From contig CAIIXF020000236.1 of the NCBI GenBank assembly GCA_903813345.2, positions 1 through 64,000 of the forward strand: DNA of 64,000 nt, written 5' to 3'. Position 1 is the stretch's first letter. Each line of letters starts with the position of its first letter. Position numbers and translations under genes: made by a program. Under the pieces are notes generated by a model. The model worked only from the letters and a program-made list of their open reading frames with translations. It ran no database searches and was not told where the DNA came from. Below are positions 44,601 to 56,399 of this stretch, in pieces. This stretch comes from Owenia fusiformis (taxonomy: Eukaryota > Annelida > Polychaeta > Sabellida > Oweniidae).

Positions 44601-46193
44601 GAGAGGTTAAGCTACACGTATACATGCAAACCGTGAACCTGAACGCGTAAGTCCACGCTCAAGTACACGTTTAAGAAAATTTTCAGTTAAGCTACACGTC
44701 TGAAACCATGTCAGTGGACGTGGAGCTATATTTATGTGGTGAGTGTGTCTAAAGGTCATGCCTCTATGGTGTAATGGATAGCACTTCGGCAATCTAGCAC
44801 TTCACGTATGTTCGTAAGGCCTGGGTTCGAATCTAGTCGCAATAAAACATTTTGTTTTTTATTTTTGCTTAATTTCATATTCAACCACAATTAAAGGGTC
44901 TAGTGCACTTTCTATTATGGATTCCCCATGAACAAAATGAATCATTTTTAACTGTAACATAAAGAATACAATGTCACATAATACTTTGGAAAATATTTAA
45001 GCGTTTTGACCCACATTGTTTGAGGTTGAGGTCATTAAGTTCATCAAGGGTATATTGACTTGACATTGGATGTGTTCTATTGGCTTAACATGTGGATACC
45101 ATCAGATTCCGATGGAGACCATTGGTTTCTATTGATTTTCACAAAAATACCTAAAATACACTATGACCTGAATCGATTGCAAATTAAATAATTTCACAAT
45201 ATGACACAAATGGTATATCACATCAGATGTGCAAATATAAAGTTTGCAAACGATTCAGGTCAAACTTCAATTAAAAGATTTTTTCCTACAAAATGGCAAT
45301 AGAAAAATGCTTCAAAAGCAACTTTTAGACTTATGAAATCCCATAAAACTTTGTAAATACAAAAATTATACTGTTATGTTTCATTAATTAATAACACATT
45401 TGGATAAGATGTAGGGATGTGTAGGATGCAAATGGATTTTGACAGACACAAAAAGACTTCATGGTTTGGCATCTCTACCCCTGTACACTTTATGATTGAA
45501 TATTGGCCCTAATAAGTGGTCCATTCAGTGCTGAATATAGGTCAACAAGATACTAGTGTACATATAAATGTAATAATAAAAGCAGTATATTTATTTTGAA
45601 AAATCAGATGAATTTATTTTTGTTCATGGGGAGATCATAATGGAGGGCGCACTAAATCCTTTCTTGCCCTGGTTGTCATTTCATTTCGTTTAGTATACAT
45701 ATTTTACTAAGCCCCGGGCATCAAATAGGTCTTGCCAATTTATATTGTATGGAATGAACAAACGATCACATTTGAAGTTGTCATTTACCCATTAAAATGT
45801 ATTCTAATTTCCAATTAAGGATTGGGGTTTACCAATATAACAAGTAAGATTGTCTGTATCAAATATGGGCTCCAGGGCCATCCTAGAACATAGCTAAAAT
45901 CAATCACGTAATGAGGGACGTGTAATCACTCATCTACACGTAGAAACCTGTAACTTCACGCCTACCTGTAGAAAGTAGACTAATCTGACGTCATTTTCCT
46001 GCGCGCGCATAGAAGTACACGTTCATGCTTTGTTGAATATGCGTCTGTAAATTGCACGAATATGATAATCTCATGTAAAAAACTGTAAACTTCACGCTGG
46101 CCCAAAGGAAATAAACAAATCTGACGTCATTTATCTGCGCGCGCATTGAAGTTCACGTTCAAGTTTTGTTAAATACGTGTAGCTTAACCTCTC
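44601..46193. mobile_element. 1.6-kb TIR element (GAGAGGTTAAGC ends, TACTA duplication)
   Basis: TACTA at 44596-44600 and 46194-46198; the empty site ACATACTATTGTTGC is present inversely in element A (about 11835-11855). Ends GAGAGGTTAAGCTACACGT and its complement. Further AAGCTACACGT motifs occur inside. A duplicated ~130-bp unit (TCTGACGTCATTT...GCGCGCGCAT) lies at about 45940-46165. It contains a tRNA-like sequence at 44763-44842 and no transposase. Confidence 0.85.
44763..44842 (+). other. tRNA-derived sequence
   Basis: CTATGGTGTAATGGATAGCAC fits an A box and GGGTTCGAATC a B box. The spacing is tRNA-like but the acceptor stem does not pair, so it is a tRNA pseudogene or SINE head rather than a working tRNA. 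Confidence 0.55.
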
Positions 46194-46257
46194 TACTATT
46201 GTTGCTTAACCACGACCTAGCCAATTTTAAAATCATACTCCTTATTTAAATCCAACG

Positions 46258-47380
46258 ATAGGAGCTCATGGTAAGTATACATTTTAACTTTTATACATCT
46301 TTACAAATACTAGCAATCTACATGTTCGAGTGGATCACGAAGGGTCCCCATATAGCAGCATCTCCATAAAATGCAAAATACCTGTATTGACTTTGACTGA
46401 TTTTTGAATTGAGATGAACTTGTTGAAACCTCGTGAAACGCCAGATAATAGTACCTAGATGTGACCTTGAAATAACGTTGGCCAATACACATTGACTTTG
46501 ACCTTAGGTCACCTAATCATGTGTCGTCAAGGGTCATTGTAGCCCTCAAGGTCCTTTCAACGCCAAATACTTAGATATTAATTTTTGATCTTGAAACAAA
46601 CTTGACCCAGTTACATTGGCCTTGAACTCAGTTCACCTAATCGTTGGTTGCCAAGGGTCACAGCAGCCCAAAGGACTTTACATCACCAAATACATAGATA
46701 TTGATATTTTACATAGGAATGACCTTGACTTCAGGTCACCTAATCATGCCTCATCAAGGGTCGAATCTCAGACCAAGGGTAAAAAACGCGTAAACCTAGA
46801 TATTGACATTTTAAAGAGAGAATCGGATCTAGCAAGCAGTCTAACAAAAAAAATGTTTCAATTTTAGAATATTTCTGGCTAATGTCATTCCTTTTCATGT
46901 CTATTATCTGAAAAACCCAAAACTGCACACTTTATTTCAGGAAAACTAAAGAGTTAACAACAATGACTTTTGTATATTTCTTCTATAAGAATGGTTACTT
47001 ATTATTTACAATTTTGCACTTTTAATCTATTATAACTTCATCGATTTCTAACATATCGTAAACATTTTGTGAGGTATTGTATTTAAGATTGTAAGGAATA
47101 GATAAGTACGTCAATTGTACATGTTGCTTGTAATTTTGTCACCTCCATATATCTGATTCTGCCTTAAACGTAGAATGACTTTGACCTCTGACCTTAGTAG
47201 AACGCTCACTGGCCCATCAAGTATGAGGGCAAAAGGAGATGTCGAGACCTACTATAAAAGCATGTTTGGTCTGTCTGTCATTTTGTCTGTCTGTTAGGAC
47301 ATCTCCTTCTACACCATTTAACCTTAGTAAGTTGGTCTCCGAAGGTCAGAGTTAAGTTCATTCAAAGGTAAACGATCAAT
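46258..47380 (+). repeat. Degenerate ~130-bp GACCTTG-rich repeat, several units
   Basis: Units contain TTGACCTTAGGTCACCTAATCATG, shown as positions 46497-46520, plus TCAAGGGTC and AACGCCAAATACTTAGATATT. Element A has about one unit at the same place, so this is either expansion in B or loss in A. No gene is seen. Confidence 0.65.
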
Positions 47381-48028
47381 GTCTAGGTATTTGGCGTTTG
47401 ATGATACTATGGCCCTTGGCGAATTATGATTAGATGAACCGAGGTCAACATTAATGTTTCTTGTACAAGGTTATCCCAAGGTCAAAGATAAATATTTAGG
47501 TATTTTACGTTTCAAGACTTTTGGACAAATTCGATTCAATTCAAGAATCGGTCAAGGTCAAAAAATCAATATACAGGTATTTCGTATTTTTTTGTAACGA
47601 TGTATTAAAGTTAAAATGTATACAGAGATAAAATAGGTTAGCTCCTATCGTTTCCTTGTGTATACGTTTATGTCTCTGCGTAATAACGCAGATGCGAGCA
47701 GGTAGTTACCAATCTCACCACAAGGTGGCTCGTTCGGGTCAGATAGCATGGCGGGTATGGTAGAAAGTTCCCTTTAACTTAAAGTACATCTGTTTTCGTG
47801 GTTCAATTTTCATATCACCCTTAAAATGTATCTAATAGCAATGCAAATTAAAATATGTCCAGTGAACGAAAATGCAATACAAGAATAGATATTTCACTTT
47901 TTGTGATTTTGTAACAATGGGGTTATTTTTTGTACATGTAACATGGTCATTTTCACATTTTATATTATTACTGTTCATATTAATCAATCCCTATTCATCT
48001 CAATATAACAGGTCCCTAAGTAGGTTGT

Positions 48029-48244
48029 TTGCAGTTTTACTCTTTTAATACCATGTTCACTTTTCACCTTTTATTGAAACCAGTTATTCAACTATGCAAA
48101 CTGTGTCAGTTTTATTTATCTATTGTTCCCTTATATGGTCTTTCTCACTCACATGTAGCTGAGTTTGCATTGGGAGTTGGCTTGTCAGTAGTTGTTGTAA
48201 GAGTTCATGTTGTACATTACAGAGCATTGTATTTTGAACATTGA
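48029..48244 (+). CDS. Small hydrophobic ORF, element B copy
   Basis: Counterpart of the 5497-5688 frame in element A, here uninterrupted upstream (71 codons). Leu/Val-rich, function unknown. Retention in both copies is the only support. Confidence 0.2.
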   Translation: MQFYSFNTMFTFHLLLKPVIQLCKLCQFYLSIVPLYGLSHSHVAEFALGVGLSVVVVRVHVVHYRALYFEH

Positions 48245-49368
48245 AGTTTGAAATATACTATTTCATATATATTTTAATTTGAAGTTCGAGTTATTTTATT
48301 GCCACCCACGGGCCTTCCACACGCCCATTTACATATAACGCATTGAAACAACTTTAAAAAGTGAACAATGTCAGTGTTGTGATAATAACGCCCCTCATAC
48401 CTATTTATTACAGGTCGTGTAGACCATTGTTGCCTGATTTATAGCAAAAACATGACTTTTGCACGTTGATGATGATGATGATGATGATGCGCCTTTTATA
48501 ATAGATCTCATATCTTAGAAGCGTATCAGTTCAAAAAAATACTAGAAGACCTTACATATTTTGCCATGCACTGCGCCTATTCATTTGGCAATTCAGTTGT
48601 TAATTTTATCTTGAAAAAAAAAAAATCTTCCAAATTTGTTGAGTTTTCTTGCAGAAATCGCCTACCCCCCCCCCCTCCATCCATTTTGTATGATCACCGG
48701 GCGTGATTTAAGCTGCTGATATTCTTCTTTAAACGAGTCGGATTTTCAAAATCTATAAGTTGGACTCCCTTTATAGAAGCTTTGAACTGAATTTGCACTG
48801 CTTAATGCTGACATTTTATTGTTTATCTATACATTTTAAGAAAAAATGTAAAAAAAAGATGTTAAGCCAAATGTTGCCCTAAAATTCAGAAAATGTAAAA
48901 AATTTCGAATTTTCTATGTACAGGCCTTGTTGCCCCTTTAAGGAGCTAATATGTAAATTATCTAATCAAACACTTCGTCCACCATTTTGAAACACTAATC
49001 AATCCAATCTGTGCTAGCGATTCATAGGGCGAGCAATTGGGATATTTCCAGGGTTCGTACACACCTGGAAATGTCAGGGAAATTGACTTGATTTTCCAAA
49101 TGCTGGAAATGTCAGGTAATTTTAAAATTAGGTCAAAAGGGCCAAAGATGACCGGGAATTTTGAAACGGTAGATATGTCAGGGAAATGTCAGGGAAATAT
49201 CAGGAAAATTTTTATCAGTGTTGAAAAAATAATGTTCCAGAAAAAAAATTAGGACTATGACAGGATATCAATGAAATCCAAAATGTAATATTTAGTTGAT
49301 TCCACAGGCTTAAGTATGAAAACGTATTACATATATCTAAAATTTTTACACTGTCTTGATTAATGAAT

Positions 49369-50624
49369 TTCATAGATCTAGAGGCCCTTCAGGAGTGGAA
49401 AACCTTAAATTATCAGAGATGAATGTTTCCAAACTGTTTTGAAACAAACTAACGTCTTGTTTTCAACCTACACCTTGCTCCTTTCTGTCGTATTTAATAA
49501 AACAAAAATAGTATATCACGGAGGGATACGAACCACTCACCTGGGACTTGGTTATTCACTAGCGCCATAGGCGTTCTACTATTCTGGATACAACTGACGA
49601 GTCGTATTTAAGTGGAGACAAAAGTGAGGATCATTTTGAATTGACGCTCGGTATAAATATATAATACTTTTGTTCGTTCATATCGGTAGCTCGTTGGCTT
49701 CATGGTTGGCGTGCCTGGCTTCCATTGTCTAGGTTAGTTGATCGAGACCCGTTCATGTCGAACTTTTTGATTTGCTTGTTGTCAAGATATAATAAGTAGG
49801 GCAAAATCCAGAAAAAGTAGATCAAAAATACTCCAATGGAGTATAAAATTGTCACCAGGATTCCGGAATGAGACGAATGTTAACTCGTGAAATCTCGGTA
49901 GATAAAGTAGGTCAGAAAGTCCGGATTAATCCGAACAAGGTTCGGGAATTTCCGTCATAAGAAGTAGGTCAAAAATACTCCAATGGAGTATAAAATTGTC
50001 ACCAGGATTCCGAAATACGACGAATCGAATCGGCAAACTTCGGTACAATAATGAAGTGCATAAAAACCGAAATGATCCGAACAACGTTCGGATAAAATCG
50101 TGAAACAGGTGTCAGGGGCTTCCCCTCATCTTTCCCGACATGGTTCTAAAAGCCTTATATGGATCTATCACGTGACATTCGATCATTTTATCTTCACCCC
50201 TTGATGGAATTTTATGAAAGAAGTTATGAAAACACATCATCATGTAAGGGTTTTCACCTAAATTAGCTCGTTTTATCTTGACCCTTCAATTGAATTTCAT
50301 TGAAAAATGTTTCATGAAAAATATCATCATGTTACGATTTGTATTTAAATAAGACCGTTTCATCTAAATACTTGCTGGATAATATTTCATAAAAAAATGC
50401 ACTTTAAAAATATATCAGGATTTGCCTTAATTTATCAATGTAATGTAAGTATTAGATTGACTCTCAAATAGGGTTCTATTTTAACTTTTTTATTGAAATT
50501 AATACTAGGCAGGACTCACTCTCTAAATAGCTAATAAAAATTCAACTCTTGATTGTGATTTCGTTGAAAAAAAATGACAAGTCTAGAATCAAATGATTTG
50601 TCGAGAACCTCTTAAGATCCTGTT
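49369..50624 (-). repeat. Right terminal inverted repeat of element B
   Basis: Pairs with 33562-36021 of B's left arm. It lacks a block present in A near the ACATTCAAAATGACG position (the join is at about 50180), so each arm carries its own deletions. Confidence 0.88.
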
Positions 50625-50820
50625 CTGAGTAAGTACCTTAGTAGTAGTTGAGTAAGTAGCTGAGTAAGTAACTGGGTAAAAAGCTGAGTAGGTAGCTGAG
50701 TAAGTAGCTGAGTAAGTACCTGAGTTAGTAGCTGAGTAAGTAGCTAAGTAAGTAATAACTAATTAAGCAATTGAGTAAGTAGTCAAATAAGTAGCTGAGT
50801 AGGTAGGGAGGTAAAGTAGG
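50625..50820 (+). repeat. 12-bp minisatellite GAGTAAGTAGCT
   Basis: Degenerate units of GAGTAAGTAGCT with GAGTAGGTAGCT variants. Further blocks lie at 51967-52115 and 54045-54262. The Leu/Ser/Tyr-rich open frame on the minus strand at 54047-54358 is this repeat translated. Confidence 0.92.
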
Positions 50821-53260
50821 GTATGTAGGAATTTTTGAAAGTTTATTTGATCAATCTGCAAGTGCGAATTTCAAACTTCAAAATGGCTTAGAATCTAAAC
50901 CGGGGGCCGGATTGCAATTTTAATTTCAGATCCGGATTCCTTAGGAAATTCTTCCTCTAATTCATAACTCGCACGTTAAATTTGGAGAACTTTTTATTTT
51001 GACCTACATTTCGATCACCATATCTCAAAAGTGGGTCAAAAAACTTCTTGACGGCAAAAAGTTAACATTATAAGCACACTCTTTGCTACATGTTTACAAA
51101 ATTTCGAAGAATATCATTGAAGTGTAGTGTCCGAATTGCAAAAATAAGAAAAAAACTAAGAATTTGACCTAGATTTGAAATAGGTATTTTGGTGTCAAAA
51201 TTTTGAAGGAAAGTAGCTTTTGAGGTCCCCTTCTTTTATGGGCTTTCATTATGTTTAGCTGTACTCATTCTATATCTCGTATTTTTACACTTCAAAAAAT
51301 TATTCGGTCCCATTGATTTAACACGAGAAAATTTTACCATTAATTCATAACTCACACATTAAATTTGGAAAACTTTTTATATTGACCTACGGACACCATA
51401 TCTCAAAAGTGAGTCAAAATACTTTCTAACGGCAAAAGGATAACACTATTAGCATACTCTTTGCTACCTGTATACAAAATTTTGAAGCAAATCATTTGAA
51501 TATAGTGTCAGAATCGCAAAAATAAGGAAAAAAACTATGAATTTGACCTAGATTTTAACTTAGGGATTTGGATTTGGATCTCGTATTTTACACTTCCAAA
51601 AAAAATCGCAATCGCAAAAATAAGGAAAAACTTTGAATTTTACCTAGATTTTGACCTAGGCATTTTGGTGTCCAAATTTTCAAGCTAGATGGCTTTTGAG
51701 GTCCCCTCCTTTTAAAAGCTTTCATTATATTTAGCTGAACTCAGTCTATATTTCGTATTTTTCACTTCAAAAAAATCTTTTTTCCCATTGACTTAACATG
51801 GGCACCAACTTTAGCGATTTTTGAGCTTTCAAAACGCCATAACTTCCGAACGGGAAGTCGGATCAAAATTTGATTTACAGATTCGGAGAAAATTCTACCC
51901 TTATTTCATAGCTCATATGTTAAATTTGGAGAACTTTTTGGTTTTGACCTACTTTCAGGACGCCATTGGGTAAAAAGCTGAGTAGGTAGCTGAGTAAGTA
52001 GCTGAGTAAGTAACTGAGTTAGTAGCTGAGTAAGTAGCTAAGTAAGTAATAACTAATTAAGTAATTGAGTAAGTAGTCAAATAAGTAGCTGAGTAGGTAG
52101 AGAGGTAAAGTAGGGTATGCAGGAATTTTTGAAAGTATATTTGATCAATCTGCATCGTGAATACTGGCAAGTGCGAATTTCAAACTTCAAAATGGCGTAG
52201 AATCTAATCCGGGGGTCGGATTGCAATTTCATGGAGAACTTTTTATTTTGACCTACATTTCGGACACCATATCTCAAAAGTGGGTCAAAAAACTTATTGA
52301 AGGCAAAAATTGTTAACATTATTAGCACACTCTTTGCTACAAGTATACAAAATTTCGGAGAATATCATTGAAGTGTAGTGTCAGAATCGCAAAATAAGAA
52401 AAAACTATGAATTTGACCTAGATTTTGAACTAGGTATTTTGGTGTCCAAACTTTGAAGGAAAGTAGCTTTTGAGGTCCTCTTCTTCTATGGGATTTCATT
52501 ATGTTTAGCTGTACTCATTCTATATCTCGTATTTTTACACTTCAAAAAATTATTCGGTCCCATTGATTTAACATGGGGCACCAAATTTAGCGATTTTTGA
52601 GATTTCAAAACGCCATAACTTAAGAACAAGTAGTCGGATCGAAATTTGGTTTGCAGATCTAGATTTTTGAGAAAATTCTACCCTTAACTCATAACTCATA
52701 CGTTAAATTTGGAAAACTTTTTACTTTGGCCTACTTTTGGACACCATATCTCAAAAGTGGGTCAAAATACTTTCTGGCGGCAAAACGCTAACACTATTAG
52801 CATACTCTTTGCTACCTGTATACACAATTTAAAAGCAAATCATTTAAATATAGTGTCAGAATCGCAAAAATAAGGGAAAACTATAAATTTGACCTAGATT
52901 TTGACCTAGGCATTTTGGTGTCCAAATTTTGGAGCTAAGTAGCCTTCGAGGTCCCCTTCTTTAATAGGCTTTCATTATATTAAGCTGTACTCAGTCTATA
53001 TTTCGTATTTTACACTTCAAAAAAAAATCTTTTTTCCCATTGACATAACATGGGGCATCAAATTTAGCGATTTTTGAGCTTTCAAAACGCAATAACTTCC
53101 TAACAGGAGGTTGAATCAAGATTTGGTTTGCAGATTCGGATTCCTGATAAAATCCTTCCCCTTATTCATAACTCATACGTTAAATTTGAAGATTTTTTAT
53201 TTTGACCTACTTTTGGGACACCATATCTCAAAAGTGGGTCAAAATACTTTTTGACGGCAA
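50677..53260 (+). repeat. ~1.29-kb tandem duplication of minisatellite plus satellite
   Basis: The block beginning TGGGTAAAAAGCTGAGTAGG at about 50685 begins again at about 51967, with the following sequence (AACTAATTAAG, GTAGGAATTTTTGAAAGT) in the same order. The copies are diverged, so the duplication is not recent. Confidence 0.8.
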
Positions 53261-53989
53261 AAGGCTAACACTATTAGCACACTCTTGGCTACATGTATAC
53301 ACAATTTTGAAGAATATAATTAAAGTGTAGTGTCAGAATCGCAAAACTGAGGAAAAACTTTGAATTTGACCTAAATTTTGACCTAGGCATTTCGGTGTCC
53401 AAATTTTGAAGCTAGATGGCTTATGAGGTCCACTTCTTTTAAAAGCTTTCATTATATTTAGCTGAACTCAGTCTATATTTCGTATTTTTCACTTCAAAAA
53501 AAATCTTTTTTTCCCATTGACTTAACATGGGCACCAAATTTAGCGATTTTTGAGCTTTCAAAACGCCATAACTTCCGAACAGGAAGTCGGATCAAAATTT
53601 GGTTTGCAGATTCGGATTCCTGAGAAAATTGTACCCTTATTTCATAGCTCATATGTTAAATTTGGAGAACTTTTTGGTTTGACCTACTTCCAGGACGCCA
53701 TATCTCAAAATCGCTAAGAGTAATCAAAAAACGGATGGCAAATTCTCGATTTGTTTTTTTCTAAGCTACATGTGGAAATAAAGATGAAGGAGTTACGACA
53801 AACAACAACGAAGATAATTGACAGAATGTTGATTTGACCTTGATTTGACCTAGTTCTTGACCTTTGACCTAGATAAAAATTTGACCTAATTTCCCATGAA
53901 CCCAGGTACTTTGCCTAGTTGATCATGTAAGCAGCTTAAAGTAAACTTTTCTAGTTGGTGAGAAATCTGGGAAGGAGGAAGATTCTGAA

Positions 53990-54045
53990 AGAATAATAAC
54001 TAGATTGGTAAATTGAACAAAGTTCAATTTAAGACTCCAGGTTGA
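53990..54045 (+). repeat. Leader of a second minisatellite element
   Basis: ACTAGATTGGTAAATTGAAC followed by TTTAAGACTCCAG, the same leader as at 33462-33500 and 63577-63622. It appears always directly before minisatellite units, so it is probably the 5' end of the repeat-bearing element. Confidence 0.6.
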
Positions 54046-55019
54046 TTTACTTGAGTAAAGAGATGAGTACGTAACTGAGTAGGAAGCTGAGTAAGTAGAT
54101 GATTAAGAAATTGAGTAAGTAGCTGAGTAGGTAGCTGAGTAAGCAGCTGAGTAGGTAGCTGAGTAAGCAGCTGAGTGGGTAGCTGAGTAAGTAGCTGAGT
54201 AGGTAGCCGAGTAAGTAGCTGAGAAGTAGGTAGCAGTAGGTAGCCAAGTAGGTATGTAGGTGGGTAGGTAAGTAGGAATTTTTGACCGGAAGTCGAATTG
54301 AAATTTGGTTTGCAGATTCGGATTCCTGAGAAAATTTTACTCTTAATTCATAACTCATAAGTTAAATTATGAGAACTTTTTATTTTGACCTACTTTATGG
54401 ACACCATATCTCAAAAGTGGGTCAAACTACTTTCTGACGGCAAAAGGCTATCGATATTAGCACACTCTTTGCTACCTGTATACAAAATTTCGAAACAAAA
54501 TATTAAAGTGTAATGTCAGAATCGCAAAAATAAGGTAAAACTACGAATTTGACCTAGACATTGGCCTAGGCATTTTGGTGTCCAAATTTTAAAGCTAGAT
54601 AGCCTTCGAGCTCCCATTCTTTTATAGGCTTTCAGAATGTTAAGCTGAACTCAGTCTATATCTGATATTTTACACTTCAAAAAATCTTTTCACTCATTGA
54701 CATAACATGGGGCACCTTTTGCGATTTTTGAGCTTTCAAAACGCCATAACTTCCGAACCGAGAGTCGGATTGAAATTTGATTTACAGATTCGGATTCCTG
54801 ACAAAATTCTACCCCTAATGCATACATTGAATTTGGAGAACTTTTTGTTTTGACCTACTTTCCAGACGCCATATTTCAAAATCAGTAAGAGTAATCAAAA
54901 AACGGATGGCACACTTATAAAAGGGCTGTTTATAAGCTACATGATGAAAAAAAGATGAAGATGTTTAGATAAATAACGACGAAGATAATTGATAGAATAT
55001 AGAAAATGTAATATTTGAC

Positions 55020-55140
55020 CCAGTTTTAGGATAGGATAGGATATAGAATAGGAAGGAAAAATAGGGTAGGAAGGAATGGATAGAAAGGAAGGATAGATAG
55101 GAAGGATATGATATGACAGGATAGGAAGGAAGGATGGATG
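55020..55140 (+). repeat. GGAAGGATAGGAT microsatellite
   Basis: Degenerate AGGATAGGA and AAGGAAGGA units. A related block is at 63685-63855. Confidence 0.85.
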
Positions 55141-55619
55141 ATTTTTTCTATATTTTCTTTGCTACTCTTGACTTTCTATCAGGATATCATATCATCAGAT
55201 CGATTTTTCTCGAAATTTTCAAAACGCCATAACTTTAGAATTTATATCGGAATTTGGTTTGCAGATTCAGATTCCTGAGAAAATTCTACACTTATTTCAT
55301 AGCTCATATGTTAAATTTGGTTAACTTTTTAGTTTGACCTACTTTCCGGACGCCATATTTCAAAATCGGTAAGAGTAATCAAAAAATGGATGGCATATTC
55401 TCGATTTGTTTTTTTTCTAAGCTACATGATGAAAAAAAGATGAAGGTGTAACGACGAACAACAACGAAGATAATTGACAGAATGTTGATTTGACCTAAAT
55501 TTGACCTAGTTCATGACCTTTGACCTAGATACAAATTTGACTTAATTTCCCAGAAACTCGGTTGATGGGCTATGTTAGCCATGTAAGTAGGTTAAGGTAA
55601 ATTCTTCTAGTTGCTGAGA

Positions 55620-55805
55620 AAAAGTGTTCAGAAAGAAAGAAAGAAAGAAAGAATAAGAAAACTGGCAAAAGCAATAGACTCCAGATTTTCAATCTGGAGT
55701 CTAATAAGAATAATAAAGAAAACTGGCAAAAGCAATAGACTCCAGATTTTCATCTGGAGTAAAGAAAACTGGCAAAAGCAATAGACTCATCTGGAGTCTA
55801 ATTAT
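55620..55805 (+). repeat. (AAAG)n followed by three tandem hairpin units
   Basis: AAGAAAGAAAGAAAGAAAG, then three copies of AAAACTGGCAAAAGCAATAG followed by AGACTCCAGAT/ATCTGGAGTCT hairpins. AGACTCCAGAT is also the start of the leader at 33490, 54038 and 63612, so these hairpins may be the 3' end of the same element. Confidence 0.75.
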
Positions 55806-56399
55806 TAAAGAACATCAGACGGGCCTGTACATTTATGTATGTTCATAGTTTCAACTTGTATTGCCAATAAGATCATACATCAAAAGATCACACGATTATG
55901 AGTCAAAATAGGCCAGACAATAAGTGCATTACCCTTGGGAACGTACACCTATGATGAAGATGATTAAAAAACATGGGCTACACATCAAATAAATAGTATT
56001 CTCTTACTTGTCAAATCCCGAAGAAGAACAAAGATGTGTTATGAAGGTGAACAAAAACACAAACGAATAGATGGTCTCATTTTTAATTTAACAAATAAAA
56101 TAAATATGTCATGTTAATAACCTTTCAAACAACTAATTTATTAGCAGAAAATCAGTTGTAAACCTCAAAAACATATCATGATTTAATATTTTATGGACCC
56201 CCACATTAATAAGTAAACGGTAATGTTGACAGCAGGTGCTCAACAGGTGAAAGCGTATGTAAGAATTTTTTTAATGCATATTTATTTAGGTCAAGAACAG
56301 CTACATATTTGTCACATGTTTACAGAATCAAATATATCGAAATAGATGCAAACAGGTTGTATTGTCAATTGTATGGCAAATTATCAAGAACAATCAGTC
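55806..56399. other. AT-rich stretch, nothing recognised
   Basis: No gene or repeat was recognised. Confidence 0.4.

Larger units (their letters stand above)
33562..50624 (-). mobile_element. Element B: long-TIR DNA element, copy 2 (inverse of A)
   Basis: A 17.1-kb element with ends AACAGGATC and GATCCTGTT and CTGA duplicated at 33558-33561 and 50625-50628. It runs in inverse orientation to element A. It inserted in a GTAAGTAGCTGA minisatellite. Nested in it are insertions at 34415-35560, 36027-37186, 37196-37654, 38178-43894 and 44601-46193. Element B also has an expanded ~130-bp repeat at about 46258-47365. Left TIR: 33562-36021 without the 34415 insertion; right TIR: 49369-50624. Both arms carry a ~38-base segment (with GAACGTTGTTCGG) not found in either arm of A. 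No transposase was found. Confidence 0.85.
50840..55560 (+). repeat. ~480-bp satellite array
   Basis: Units contain TTTCAAAACGCCATAACTTC, GGTTTGCAGATTCGGATTCC, ACACCATATCTCAAAAGTGG and AGTGTCAGAATCGCAAAA. The first motif lies near 51831, 52608, 53086, 53565, 54737 and 55223; several intervals are about 480 bases. The family reappears at 63920-64000 up to the window edge. It is non-coding. Confidence 0.88.

Noticed and set aside
44763-44842. Possible functional tRNA gene
   Set aside because: Good A and B boxes but no acceptor-stem pairing; it is inside a transposon.
54047-54358. Leu/Ser/Tyr-rich 103-codon frame
   Set aside because: It is the complement of the GAGTAAGTAGCT minisatellite and not a protein gene.
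50625-55560. CRISPR-like array
   Set aside because: Units are contiguous or degenerate without unique spacers, and the genome is eukaryotic.
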